DNA of 64,000 bases from Oryzias latipes (Eukaryota; Chordata; Actinopteri; Beloniformes; Adrianichthyidae): NCBI RefSeq assembly GCF_002234675.1, contig NC_019867.2, forward strand, positions 1,878,001 to 1,942,000, written 5' to 3'. This document shows positions 12,681 through 24,984 of the stretch, in pieces; the first letter of the stretch is position 1, and every line of letters begins with the position of its first letter. A program made the position numbers and the translations under genes. The notes below the pieces were generated by a model, which saw only the letters and a program-made list of their open reading frames with translations, was not told the DNA's origin and searched no databases.

Positions 12681-14796
12681 TCGTCTCAAAGTTGGACCGC
12701 CAAGGTGCATGCGGGGGGAAAACTATTACCAACAACAATGGAGGTCATCCAGCCGCTCATTTGTTCCCTTTGGCTCTTGGTACTTTGTATCTTCAAAACA
12801 TTGAGTTGTGGGCGGCGAAAAAGGAATACGGCCACTTTTATCATAGTGACCTTCAGCCAGTCAATCGGTTTCAACAGTAGCTCCGCCCTAACTGGTCCAT
12901 TCCATTTTTCTATGCGGTGGGCCCACAAATGGGTTTGGTCTGGCCTAATGGGTCGATTTGGTCATGGAAACGCTCAAAATAGCAGACTGGACTGTACAGT
13001 ATACGACATTTCAGGGGGAAGTAGGTGTGACGCAATTATTCTAACCCACCCACCGTACGAGACTCGAGGGAACTGCAAGACGCACCTGTACTGCTGCCGC
13101 TCCTCCACACGACCCTCCAGGGACCCGGACGACCCGAAAACCTCCATCGGTCAATGAGTGCACCAAGTGACCAAGGCCTTAGCTCAATAAACACACACAT
13201 TGATTGTGTTTCTTTCTGACAAATTCCTTTGTTTTGGCTGACTTGTTCACGGTTCTCTCATAGTCAGAGGAGTCAGTGCTCCCCCTTGTGTGGACGAGAA
13301 ACCAGCAAAAATGTCCAAAACAGGAAATAAAAAGATTCTATTAATGTTTAGCGTGAAAGAACAGGCTTTGAATTTACACGTCACCGATTTCAGAAGCTGC
13401 TGTGGGAATCTGAGCGGATGCAGACGGCTGAGGGGAAAACAGAAATGCCAGCCCTCCAAGGCTTGCCTCTGTTCAGAGGCCTTCAAATCTTAAATTTAGA
13501 AAAGGTCAAAGGTGACGTTTCTCTAGGACTCAGAGGCACTGAGATCATCCGGTGGCCATAGGGTTGAAACGGGACACCTCGGGGGCCATAAGTTACCCCC
13601 CCTCCTTGTTTACAGACAACAGCAGCTGCTTGGCTCCACCCAGGACTTAGCCAGGACCGTCAGCAAGAAGTCTCAGCAGGTTTCTGTTAAAAACAACAAA
13701 GACTGCTCCCCCACTCACACCGTCATCTCTGATTGGTCACACCCAGCGTAGATCATTCACAGAAAAGGTTCTTGGTGTTTCTGAACATGTCCAGACTCAG
13801 AAGGTACAAACCTTATCGCTGATGCATCACAGGTAAAGTTCACCCACAGGCCCACAGGACTAGGAGCCAAAACCGCTTTCATGACGTCTCATCTACAGTT
13901 TTATTTGGATCTACAGTATTTTTTGTTTTATTTTGTTGAGTCTTTTCTTTTCTGCTGAGGTTTCTGCCTTGTGTTTGTTTGATATCTAACCGTTTTCTTT
14001 TATTTTTAAACCTGCATGTCCTTTAGTGTGTTTGGTTTAACGGTTGATCGTGGTCAGAACCTTTTGGACAACAGTTTTACCGGCGTCTGACACCTAAAAC
14101 CCAGCCCCCCTTTTTGTCCTTTCTGCTGGGATATCTTAAAGGTTTCCGCTTCCTCCGTGCTGTTGGTTGGGATCTGCTCACAAACCTGTGAAGACCTGCG
14201 CCAACCTGCAAACTGTATAATATGGAGGTTTCACCTGAGCGCCGCCCACACATGACATCCCAGCATGCATCTCTGTGTTCCCAACTGTTGCCCCCCCTAG
14301 CAGTGTCTCTCCCGAATCCAAATGCTTTGGTTTTCGTCTGAGCTGAGAGGTGAACACGGCCATCCAGCGTCTCTTACATAATCCATTCATAAATAAAACA
14401 GAACAAAAGGCTGCAGGTCGGCGGCGGGAAGCGATATATGTGGCATCATTTGATGTCGAGAGGAACCGTCTGGGGGGCCGGACTCTCACCAATAATGTCA
14501 TCCAGTGTTGCCTCATTGTCCCGGGCCTCACGGCTGCTCCCAGAGGATGGGGGGCCATAGGAGGGGGGCGGCATCTGTTCAAACAACAGCGGTGCAAAAA
14601 AAAAGTTAAAGAAAATCATCGGGGGGGATAACAGCAGAGTAAAGCAGGAACATTGTTTCTGCCTAAAGAAGGGGGGGTGAAGGAGGTTAACCTCAGTGAC
14701 CGACTCCTTTCTGTTTGGTCAGCAGAGCTTCACTGATGTCTCCTCTTTCTGCTGAAGACGCCACACTTTCAATGCAGAGACTCCTTTCTATCAACT

Positions 14797-15362
14797 GATA
14801 TTTATGCCACCATGTTGCAAACTAAACTTTCTAAGTTGCAAATGAAATTATTCAATATTTGCTTTTAAATGCTTTTTCTTTGCTTCCAAATTTTTTTTTT
14901 GCAACCCAGAACGTTTTGTTTTCATTGTGGGGGCATAAATATCACTTCATAAAAAGCGAGATAAGACACAACGTATGTGAAACCGTTTGTGTTGCAAATG
15001 CAAATAAACATTTTTGAATGCAAAAAAAAAGAAATTAAAGGCAAAAAATGTTTTTAAGCAAAAAACAATTTTGAAACAAAAAAAATGTTGAACGTAAGGA
15101 AACAATCGAAAGCGGAACAAAGGTTTTTTAAGCAAAAAAAATGTTTTGAAAAAAAAAAAACAATTTTGAAAGCAAAAAAAAATGTGAATAAAGAAAGATT
15201 TAAGGAAAAAAGCTTTTTTAAGCTAAAAAAAATTTATACCAAGAAAGTTTATCAAGCAAAAAAAAATTGAAAGCAAAAAAAAGTTTTTGAAAGCAAATAT
15301 TTAATGTTTCCATTTGCATCTTAGAAAGTTTAGTTTGCAATCTGGTGGCATCAATATCACTC
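14797..15362. mobile_element. MITE with long terminal inverted repeats and an A-rich centre
   Basis: The left end from 14797 and the right end reading back from 15362 are inverted copies of each other for about 70 bp, sharing TGCAAACTAAACTTTCTAAG with few mismatches. The centre is a string of poly-A blocks separated by GCAAA/GAAAG words. A second copy of the outer end (GGGGGCATAAATATCACTT, near 14930) lies inside, so one element may be nested in another. No ORF and no clear target duplication were seen. Confidence 0.65.
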
Positions 15363-15927
15363 CGTATATTTCAGGACTCTGGATGTTTGTCTTCCCCCCC
15401 CCCCCCCCCCCCCCCCCAGGCCTGTGAGTTGAACTCATGAGTCTGAATCACGCGCTTCACAAAGAGCTGCTAAATCCTCTGGGATAACTGATGGGCGGAG
15501 TCTCTGTAAACTTTGGAAAAGCTCAATGTAAACATTTCTACCTCATAATATGATTTAAATGAAACCGCGTGGCTGACAAACACGGTTTCATGGCTTTCAG
15601 ACGGTCAAATCTACAACCTATAAGCAACGATACAGACGGTTTCCACCCTCAGGTCAAGATTTCACGTCACAGAGAAGCTGGTGTGAACTTATGTGCGACG
15701 GTGGGAGGAGACTTTAAATGAAAGGATCAAATATTTCTAACAGTTTTATTGTTTTTATATTTCATTTAAAAATGTTGCTTTAGTTATGTTGTAATGTTTA
15801 AAAATGGATGATTTCCTAATCTTTGTCAATAATCATACTAACACTGCCTCAAAAATTGGGGGGGGCAATGCGTGGGGAAAAGCCTTGCCCCCCCTGTAGC
15901 TCCGCCCCTGGTTTTTACCCTTTAAGA

Positions 15928-16807
15928 CAGTGTTTTTCAACCTTTTCTGAGCCACGGCACACTTTAACCTTAAAAAAAATCCCGCGGCACACCAGGATCC
16001 AAAAATAAAAAAAAAAACAAACGGAGAAACTCAGTCTGTATTGATCTACAGCCCCTCCCTCCACAATTGCACATGCATTTTTGAGATAATTGTTGCAGAA
16101 AAAGCTCGAAACTGCAGCTGTTTTTTGCTAAAAGATGCAATAAAAGTTAAGTTAGAAGATTTAAAAACAGTTTGATGTGTGTTCGTTGGTTTCAAGACGT
16201 TTAACAACAGATCTCCTTGTGCGCTGTCACTCTCACAACCCAATGCATCATGGGAGATGTAGTGCATAAAACAGCCGGCGGAGATCGCGTCTCTGAGCTT
16301 CATTGTTTTGTTCACTTGTTCCACGGTCTGATACCGGATTCTGTGGAAAGCTACACCGATAAAGACGAGCTTTAGCTGGTATTTTTGTTAAAACTGAGCG
16401 ATTTTACGAGCTAAATCGGGACAAGGAAGTGAAGACTTTAACCACTTCTGATTGGTCAGACTGATGACATGTGATTAAGCTCCCCAAGAATGATTGGTGG
16501 AGACAGTTAAAGGGCCGGGACTTTTCTAAAATACAGCCGGAGCTGCAGCTGAATCGCGGTACCATCATTCTTATCAAAATGTCTTTAATAAAATAAAATA
16601 AACGCAAAGAAAAAGTATTTTACGATCTTTTATATTCCTAACTACTCAGTGTTTTATCAGGGCCTGTTTGGATGAACAGAGAGCTGAAATCCTGGAGATG
16701 GGAAATGCTTTTATATCAATCAGTTAATGAGGGTGATTTCCCACGGCACACTTGACCATCTCCCGCGGCACACTAGTGTGCCGCGGCACACTGGTTGAAA
16801 AACACTG
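15928..16807. mobile_element. Non-autonomous hAT element with 8-bp target duplication
   Basis: Ends are CAGTGTTTTTCAACC and GGTTGAAAAACACTG, perfect inverted repeats. The 880-bp element is flanked on both sides by CTTTAAGA (15920-15927 and 16808-16815), a perfect 8-bp target site duplication typical of hAT insertion. GGCACAC words are repeated near both ends. The interior has short ORFs on the minus strand with no transposase motif, so it depended on a partner for movement. Confidence 0.9.
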
Positions 16808-17145
16808 CTTTAAGAGGTGGTGTTTGGCTGAGGAAGACGGGGAGGGATCGTCCAGGAGGCCATAAACCAACAAGGAAAACAAACAGAGCAGGCCGCACGC
16901 CACACTCTGGAGGTCAGAGTTCACGAGTCAAAGATACGAGCGAAAAGCAAAAACATCCTGAGAAACGTTCTGTGGACGGATGAGATCCTGGTTCCTTACG
17001 GAAGACCAAAGACCACAAATTAAACTCAATCAACCCAATATTCAATAATTAAATAAATGTGCCACAAATTAAATAAAATTAATATTAATTTCCTGTTTAA
17101 AGTTCATTATTTTACGGTTTAGTGTTGCAGGGTTTCATGAATTAA

Positions 17146-17345
17146 CCCTTGTGCTATCCTATGACCCCCCCCACATTGAGGTGTTCTCCTACCATGACAA
17201 AGGTGGATAAAGGTGGAAAGATTTCATGTAATCCATGGACACCAGTGAAGATCACAAATCATTGAAGAAAAAAGGTTCAGAGCACTGTCTAGTGGGTCTA
17301 GATGACCCACCTCCCAATGTTAAAGTACCTAGGATAGCACAAGGG
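17146..17345. mobile_element. 200-bp MITE, piggyBac-like
   Basis: The element begins CCCTTGTGCTATCCT and ends with the exact complement AGGATAGCACAAGGG. The left flank is TTAA and the right flank is ATAA, one base off the TTAA duplication expected of piggyBac elements. The CCC...GGG ends also fit that superfamily. No coding capacity. Confidence 0.75.
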
Positions 17346-18995
17346 ATAAAGCTGTCAAACTTGTCTATCAACATCAGTGGGCGGGGCTAACTCAAATCTA
17401 GTCTATCGATTTAATTCCAAATTTTTATGATTTTATGAACCACTAGTTATTAAATGAATGTAGTATTTCTTATTGTTTTTCCCTCTTTCCTCTCATGACT
17501 CTGTAACCTGAACCGTCCAGTCGCCATCTGGATTGAACATCTGGGATTATGCAATCATTTTGGCGAAGCAGAGTTTACACAATTCTCCAAAGGCGAATGA
17601 AACGATTAAAGGATGGCTGGCAGGAGATGAGGTTTCACACGTCAACAAGACTTGTCCAACTGGTTTTTTAACAGTAGCTGCTTTCCGGGCCAGTGACCCG
17701 TTTCCCAAATCCTTTGTCAGGTGTGATATTTGATGACCCGGGGCTTTAGCTCAGTCAAATGTTTGGGACATTCCTGAATGTTCTGCCTTTTTTTTTTTAT
17801 TTGAATTTCATTTATTTATTTTATTTTTTGTTATTTTATTTTTTAATTGAATTAAAAAAATATGTATAATTTTATTAATTTTCATTTTACGTGTTTGTTT
17901 ATTTTAATTTTTTTTGTGCCTTTTCTGCCTTCTTTTTTATTTCATTTGAATATTTCTTTCTTTTTTATTTCATTTTAATTATTTATTTTAATTTAATTAA
18001 TTTCTTTTTTTGCCTTCTGTACGTCATCTGATCAGAACTCTAACCACGACAGAGGTTTTCCATTCCTGGAGCCGTGAAGGAACCGTGATCCTGACACAGC
18101 ATGAGGGAGCGGTTCAGAGGAAATAAAACAGGAGGTCTGGACTTGATCAAAGTCCAGACTCCAGATTTGTGCCGTTTCTTGTGCAACACCAACAAATCTA
18201 CAATTATGAAAAATAGCTTAGGTTGTGGTGGATGCGTGGCTGGGTCATGTCAGTGTTTGTGCAGAGAGCGAGATCCCAAATACCGTCCCCTTTCCAGAGG
18301 CAGAGTGGGGTTTACCCCCCCTGACATCACGGACCCTCCCCGCTCATGAATGAGCTGCAGATCCACGCCGTCATCCTCGGCGTGTAAACAACCATCCTTG
18401 ACATCATGTGACCCCGGTCAGCCTGGCGCTTGTGTGGAGCAAAACACGGCGAGCTAAAGGCGCAGGACGGAAACTTTCCCCGAAAAACAAACGGAATTCT
18501 TGGATTGAACATTCGTGTGGCTGAGCGCAGCCTCAGATGCGGCGTGGGGATGTCATCCCAGGAATGACATCACGGCGCTGCAGACGGTAACCTCCCGTCT
18601 GGGCAGGAGAATTCCTGCATCTGTCACTGAAATGAAAGGGGAGCTGACCTTGAAAAAAGGTCACATGATTGCAACCCGCCAATCACATGTCCGTTGGAAT
18701 GAAGAGAACAACAAGCGTTGAGCAAACATGACTCAGAATTCTTGAGGATGACTCCTGTTTTTGAGGAACTCGCCTGCTGTTTTCAGGAATACGCTGCAAA
18801 AACACCAAACCTGAAAACGTCTTTTTGTCTCGATTCTGAAGTAAAAACATTTGATAAACGACAAAACAGACCAACTAACTGTTCAGTCAAATGGAACGAC
18901 TTGTTTGAAAACACTAAACCGTCAAATGACCTTATACTAAGCAACATCTCTCTGGGGTTTAGCCGTTATGAACTGTACATCCTATTTCTTAAGTT

Positions 18996-19175
18996 TTATC
19001 AGCCCAGCAGCGCAGTGGTCAGCACTCTCAACGAGAGGACGCTGGTTCAAATCCCAGCTGGCCCCCCTCTGTGTTCTCCTCACGCGGATCCCCGGTTTGG
19101 CGTCTCTAAATTGCCCCCCAGCAGTAGTTGTGATAGGCTCCAGCAGCCCAAAAAGACTCAGTGGGTTTGAATAAA
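18996..19175 (+). repeat. Degenerate tRNA-related fish SINE
   Basis: It contains GCGCAGTGGTCAGCACTCTC, then GGTTCAAATCCCAGCTGG (B-box-like), CTCTAAATTGCCC and TGATAGGCTCCAGCA, the landmarks in order of a very common fish SINE. A shorter fragment with the same B-box region lies at about 23190-23240, and part of a related unit in reverse lies at about 57885-57975. Confidence 0.65.
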
Positions 19176-22100
19176 GAAATACTCCAGAAATGCCACAGGA
19201 ACATGTTAAAAACAGCATTTTCATCCGAGTGGGTCTTTAAGGACACATTCTACTGGATCCACTGACAGACTTTTTTTCTCCTAAAAGAAGAAGACATGTT
19301 TTTTTTTAATTTGTTTTGAAAAGGAGCCTTTTTTCCGTGTATTGGGAAAGTGTTTGGTCGTGTCTCCTTGGATTCACGTGTTTGTGTTTTCACTTCCTGT
19401 CATTACATGTCAATTAGATTCAATAGAAACAGGATCAAAGCCTGGAAAAGGCATTTTAATTGTTTGGACCATTTAAAGTGAACAAACTCTAGCCCCTGTA
19501 AAGACTTCTGGATGATTGTAAATATTTACTGAACTGTGACGTTTGGCAGGAGAAGGACTTCTTCTCAGAACCAACAGTTCTTATCTGATGAGGAAAGCCA
19601 AAGTGAAAGGCAGCCGCTGCCTCCTCCGCCACATTCCCTCTTCTCTGCTTATCTGCAGCACAAACACCAACCCTGTCCTGGTTCTCCTCCCGACAGGCCC
19701 GGCGGGGCGGTGGAGCCTGGTACCGGGCCTGAAGGCGGAGACAGTCTCTGCAGCGCCTGACCTGCAGCCAGAGCTGTGGGAGAGAGTGAGGAGGGTGATT
19801 AACACGAAGCCCTCCATCAGACGAGGACACGGCTCTGAATTCAAGTCTCCTCCGTCTGGGGAAAGAAAGGCGGCAGTGACCAGACGAGAAGACAAAAGAA
19901 ACGTTAGAAATGCTGCGAGGGGCAGATCCTACACAGAAAAGAGCTTTTTCTTTTGCATGGGGCTAAAAACTGAGTGGAAACCACAGGAATCAGCTCCGTA
20001 GCTGCATGAATGACGAGCTGCAGGCCTTTCACATGCGTGTGAAGAAAAAGGGAGTTGCACCTTCAGGCGTGTGATTTAAACTCCACATGCTTGCCTCCCA
20101 GTGAAGCACGGAGGCGTGGCCTTTGGGTCCTGGTGGCACCACTTCCCAGTTTATTTACAACAACAGCGGTTGAGTGATGGCCCGACCGACCGGGGCATTC
20201 CTTTGTCCCCCCTAGGTGCGGCCCGTTTCCCACCATTCAGCGGCGTGTTTTGTAAATGTCCCCACCCTCAGCAACAGGGTGTTAATTTAAGAACCTGAGG
20301 AGCCTCCGCTGCTGTCGGTGACAAAGGCAGAAAAATAATCCCCCCGATTCCTGCCACCTTCACAACCGCCGCTGGATTTGCTGTTCTTCTTTTTGAGCGG
20401 CCCCTGCTTGGCCCCGCCGACCCCGACCCCAGACCTCGGTGGACACTTACGCAACAATGTGTGCATTGTATGCTATGTATTGTCTGACAAAAGCAGCCCA
20501 CCATTTGCTCGACTTGCTGAGTCTCGTGGGTAGAAAATGCAGGGAGGCTCAGCGGTTTTCTGTGAAAATCACAATTATTCGGAAATCCGCAACAAAACAA
20601 AAGCATCTGCTTGGGTTTGTGAGGTTTTGAACGTGTTTCTGTCAAAGTCTTTTATTGTGGAGGGACCTGTTTTAATCCTTTCAATCTATGGACACTGGAT
20701 GGATCTTCACCGTCAACACCAATCATGAAGCAGCACCTGAATTGGATTGAAGTCAGATGAGACGCTGGAATTACTGGAGCGTTCGGATCCGTGTCTTCTT
20801 AGTGGTCGTGTCAACGGTGCCGGCGTGCCGACAACAGAAAGGTTCTGTTTAAAGTTATTTTTGAGTGACTGACCTCGGGTCGGTCTAGCCACACTGCCTC
20901 TGATCGCGATCGACGTATTGGGAACGAGCGAGTGTGACGTCACCCGTAGAAAATGGTTTATTCCAGTTCCAACTAAATGAAGGAAATTCAGTCGCCATTT
21001 CTTTGCGATACAGACGCCGCCATGTTGGAGCCAGACGTCGTCAGTGTCGTTACCCGATCTATCAGAGAGTGCAAGCTCCAGCTCAACCAGAGGAAAAGCT
21101 CCTCCGCCGCGCAGGGAGTTCTGAGCATCCCCCAACTCCAGGCACGAGCCAGGGCCCCCGCCCCACGCTACAGTCAGCCACCCAACCAGCCCACGGTTGG
21201 TCCAGGAGAGAGCGAGGCAGGGGCCGGCCACCCCTGCCCAGGAGGAGGACGCCCAAGAGAGGTGGGGGTCCATATGTTATAAACATGGCCCAACCAGGCT
21301 CACCCACAGTTGGAGTTTAGGAGAAGGGAGAATTTAAATTTCACCCAAAAACAGTTTGGAACGGCAGACACTGCAAGGCAGGCCCAGACCATGACACCAC
21401 CGCCACCGCCACATTATTTGACTGTTCCGCTCCTCTGTGCGGCGTCCTGTACACGGTCCACTGCGGTGATGGGAGACGCCTTCCACTAAGGTCCCCTCCT
21501 TTACTTTCTGCTAACATTCCCTCCTCAAACCCAAACGCCAGAAGCAAACTGAAATATTGACACACGACAAACAGAGAGTTTGACGTCCGGAGTTAAACCG
21601 TCGCCAAAGCCGGAGCAGCCGACTTATGAGAAAGCAGCTTTCAGAAACGGGCCTGTCTGTCCAGACACCGCTCTGTGTTTATTGTACCCCGACATCCTAA
21701 AGGCAGAGCGCATTGTTAGAAATGGAAGAAACCTCCTTTTTCTCAGCAGGCGGCCGCGCTGATTTCACTCCAAACAAACGTTTCCCCGAATCCCACACGT
21801 TTCCTGCGATTGTGTTCACCTCGCAGGTGGAAGAAGATGGCGGTCTCTGGAGGAACATTAGTGTCATCCTGGCCGCGTCTTTTTGTTTTTGTGAGGCGTA
21901 AAATTAAAAATAAGGTTCGCCGTACAAGGGCCAGCAGAAAGTGGGAATAAAGGAACGGCTCTTCCCCATTCAATCTTCCCGTAGGACGATTGAATGTCAC
22001 ATGAAGAAATGCTTCAAAGTGTGCACGTAAACATCTCGGTGCACGGTCGTCTGAATGTTTACTCCCGGCTTTTCTGTTGGCCCACGAGAGGCCGAGCTTA

Positions 22101-24907
22101 GAAGTCAGGCCATCTTCCCGCAGCCACTGAGGGAGCCGGAGGAAAGACAATGAAGCGGGTCACACTCCATCACTCACGAGTCAGGATGCTCCAGGAGGAA
22201 ACCTCAAGTGGAAAGTGGAAGGAAAGGTGCGGTGTGTCCGACTTCAAGCACACGGCGTTTCCTCTCTGCCACTGAGACCTGCAGATAAGAAAAGAGATCT
22301 CATTAAGAAATGAACAAACAATCCAGAAATAACCTTTTCCAACAAACTCCATGCAGACCCAACAGGAGGTTAAAGATATCTGTCCTTTAAGGCACAGCCG
22401 GCACTCAGGTTTTCTGCTGCCGCCTTTTGTTAAGTCGTTTTTTTAAAAGGTAAAAAAAAAAAGAAAACACACGAGATCCAAACACGCAAAGCAGAGCCTT
22501 CAGCAGAACCAAACGCATCAGGACTGAAGGGTTCTGTCTTTTACAATTTGCTCCATCAAAATTTAAAACTGTTTGACTTTTTTTTGTTTTGTTACATCAC
22601 ATAATGACTCCGAAACGGTCCAAAAAAACTCAATCATGAATATTTTCACTGCAAAAAATTTAGATCAAACAGTTTTTTATACCAAAGATCAAATGTGAAG
22701 AAAAATGTCTAAAAGCAAAAACAAAGCAGAAATAAAGTCAAAAGAATAACAAAAAAAACGTCCACAAAACCAGGAGAAGGATTTATTCCACAATCATTTA
22801 ACTTAAATCAAACATTTCAAATCTGAAAACGTTTTAGCTTTGAAGGAAAACGACACTAATGGGGGTGTCGGTGTTATTTCTAAATCACGGTAAAACTACA
22901 ACCTGAAGAAGAGGAAATCCCCCAAAAACTTCTGCTTGGATCGTTGTTGCTGGAATTTCTTATTTTTTTTTTTTTAAAGTTGCTAAAAGGCTTTTAATAA
23001 AAACTTTTAATAAATTGGATTTTGTTCAAATGTTGCCCGGTAATCCTCACTTTGTTTGCAAGAATCTTTATGTACCAACGATCACAAAACGGGGAAAGAA
23101 CAATAGAGTTTTTTGGAAATATGAAAGATTTTAGAATAAAATGACACATTCTTAAAAACCGGGATGTTTAGCTTTTAGATGAAGAGCTGCATGGTGGGGC
23201 AGCAGGAAGGTGCTGGTTCAAATCCCAGCTTCCTCCTCCAGTCTCAACACAAGATTTCTTTTTTTTTTAGGTCTAACAGTCTGTTGGGTGTGGACGGGAC
23301 TCTCCCTCCCTTTGACCTGCTAGGACCTGCCAATCAGATTTGGATGGATGACCCAAAATACACAAAAACATTCAGAACTGACTTTAATTTGACCTTTCCT
23401 AAATATTTACAGGTTTATACCTGGAGGAGACCTCGTTTCTTTAGGAGTAATCTTGGAATTTTTGTTTATTTAAAAAGAAAATAGTAATTTTATAATTGAA
23501 GAATAAAATCACATTAGGAGAGAAGTGAAGATTGAGTTACAGCAATGTCCAAATCATCATCCTCGTCTTCCTCATCGTCTGAGACACAAATGCCTCTTTA
23601 TTGAACCCCAGCTCAGCAGGCGGAGAACGCGAACGGCGAGCATCACCCGAGGATGAGGTCACGCGTCCAACAGCAGGCCTCGCTTTCTGGCCGTGTTTCT
23701 GACAAACGATCCAAAGCGGCGAACGCGGCAGCTCGCCAACTTCACTGAAACATTCAGCAGAGAGATCTGCCCCTGGAGTCTGAAGCAGAGTCCAGAGACC
23801 TGAACTGAAGCTAACGAGCTAATTGATGAGGCCTGAAGGGAAAACATGTGATTCAATGTTCAGTCAGCGGCAGCTCTCAGAAATCCCAGCACAATCTGTG
23901 CCTTTTATGCGTTTCTGACACTTTTTCAAAACTTTAAACGACAAAGAAACATGTTTTACACAAAAAGGTTTAACAACTTAAAAGATTTGAACGCTTCAAC
24001 CTTCAAAACAGCATGAATATATGCATCAAATGCAGATGTGAGGTTTAAACATATGGAGCCATCTAGTGCTCAATGAGGGAAAACAAAAGACTGGGAAACA
24101 ATTTTATGTCTTTTTCTGTAGCAAATCCAAAATAAAAATAAGAAACATTAGGATTCTTTGGTAATGAGAGAGTTTTACATGGAGACCGAAAAGTTGGCTG
24201 GGAAAATAAAAGGTAAAAACATATTATGGATAAAATAAAATGACACAAAAGAGAATACACAACAATCCGGACCAGAAATGATCAAAGATGACCATAAATA
24301 AAGTGAAAACAGCACAAGAACAAAAAAAGATATGTTTGTGAAAAATGCCAGAGCCGGGTATCGAACCAGCGAGCTTCTGCACCAAGGATTCTCAATGTAT
24401 TTTAATGGAGGCAGAAGTTCTGGAAAATGTGGAAAAGTTCAAGGATTTGAAGGACCAAAAGTCACAGCTGGAAAAAGATGAAAGAGCTGAACATTTGAAT
24501 AGTTGAATGGTTGAAATAGATGAAATATTGGAGAAGGAGATAAGCACCAAAAACATGGAGGAAGATGCTAGAATAAAGAAAGAGAAACAGCAAAACAATA
24601 GTTGAAGGATTTGTAGCATTGAACCCATTTGTGAATGTAATAAATATCTGAAGTTTAAGTAAATACAGCAACGTTTATGACAGATTTGTCCGTCTGCCTA
24701 GACACCAAACTCACACCGCCTGAAAAAACCCGCCAAAAACACTTTTTTGAGCCGAGCTGTACTTTTATTCTTTTCTGATGAGAGATTTTCCTTTTTTTGT
24801 TGGAAGACTGTAAAGAATAAACAAAGAAAAATAATTTTTCATTTTTCAGAACGATTCCTTTTCTTTGGTGATGTGTGGACATAACCAACACGTCTTGTGG
24901 TTTAAAC

Positions 24908-24984
24908 GGGGTCCTTATAGAAGAGCGTGGATTCCACGACACGCCCGCCGCGTCGTGGAATCCACGCTCCTGTATAAGGACCCC
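24908..24984. repeat. 77-bp near-perfect hairpin
   Basis: Arms 24908-24940 and 24952-24984 are reverse complements at 31 of 33 positions, around an 11-base GC-rich loop (24941-24951). It stands in the spacer with no ORF. It could be the folded end of a transposon or a transcribed stem-loop. Confidence 0.8.

Noticed and set aside
19543-20001. 152-codon ORF in the spacer
   Set aside because: No recognised motif and an opposite-strand ORF of similar length; nothing separates it from chance.
20934-21320. Arg/Pro-rich ORF of 128 codons with overlapping ORFs on both strands
   Set aside because: No known domain, GC-rich low-complexity composition, no splice or promoter support; more likely part of a dispersed repeat.
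24355-24385. tRNA gene suggested by GGTTCGATACCCGGC on the minus strand
   Set aside because: Only the T-arm/B-box part is present; no acceptor stem or anticodon arm can be folded. The same holds for the B-box-like sequence near 9738.
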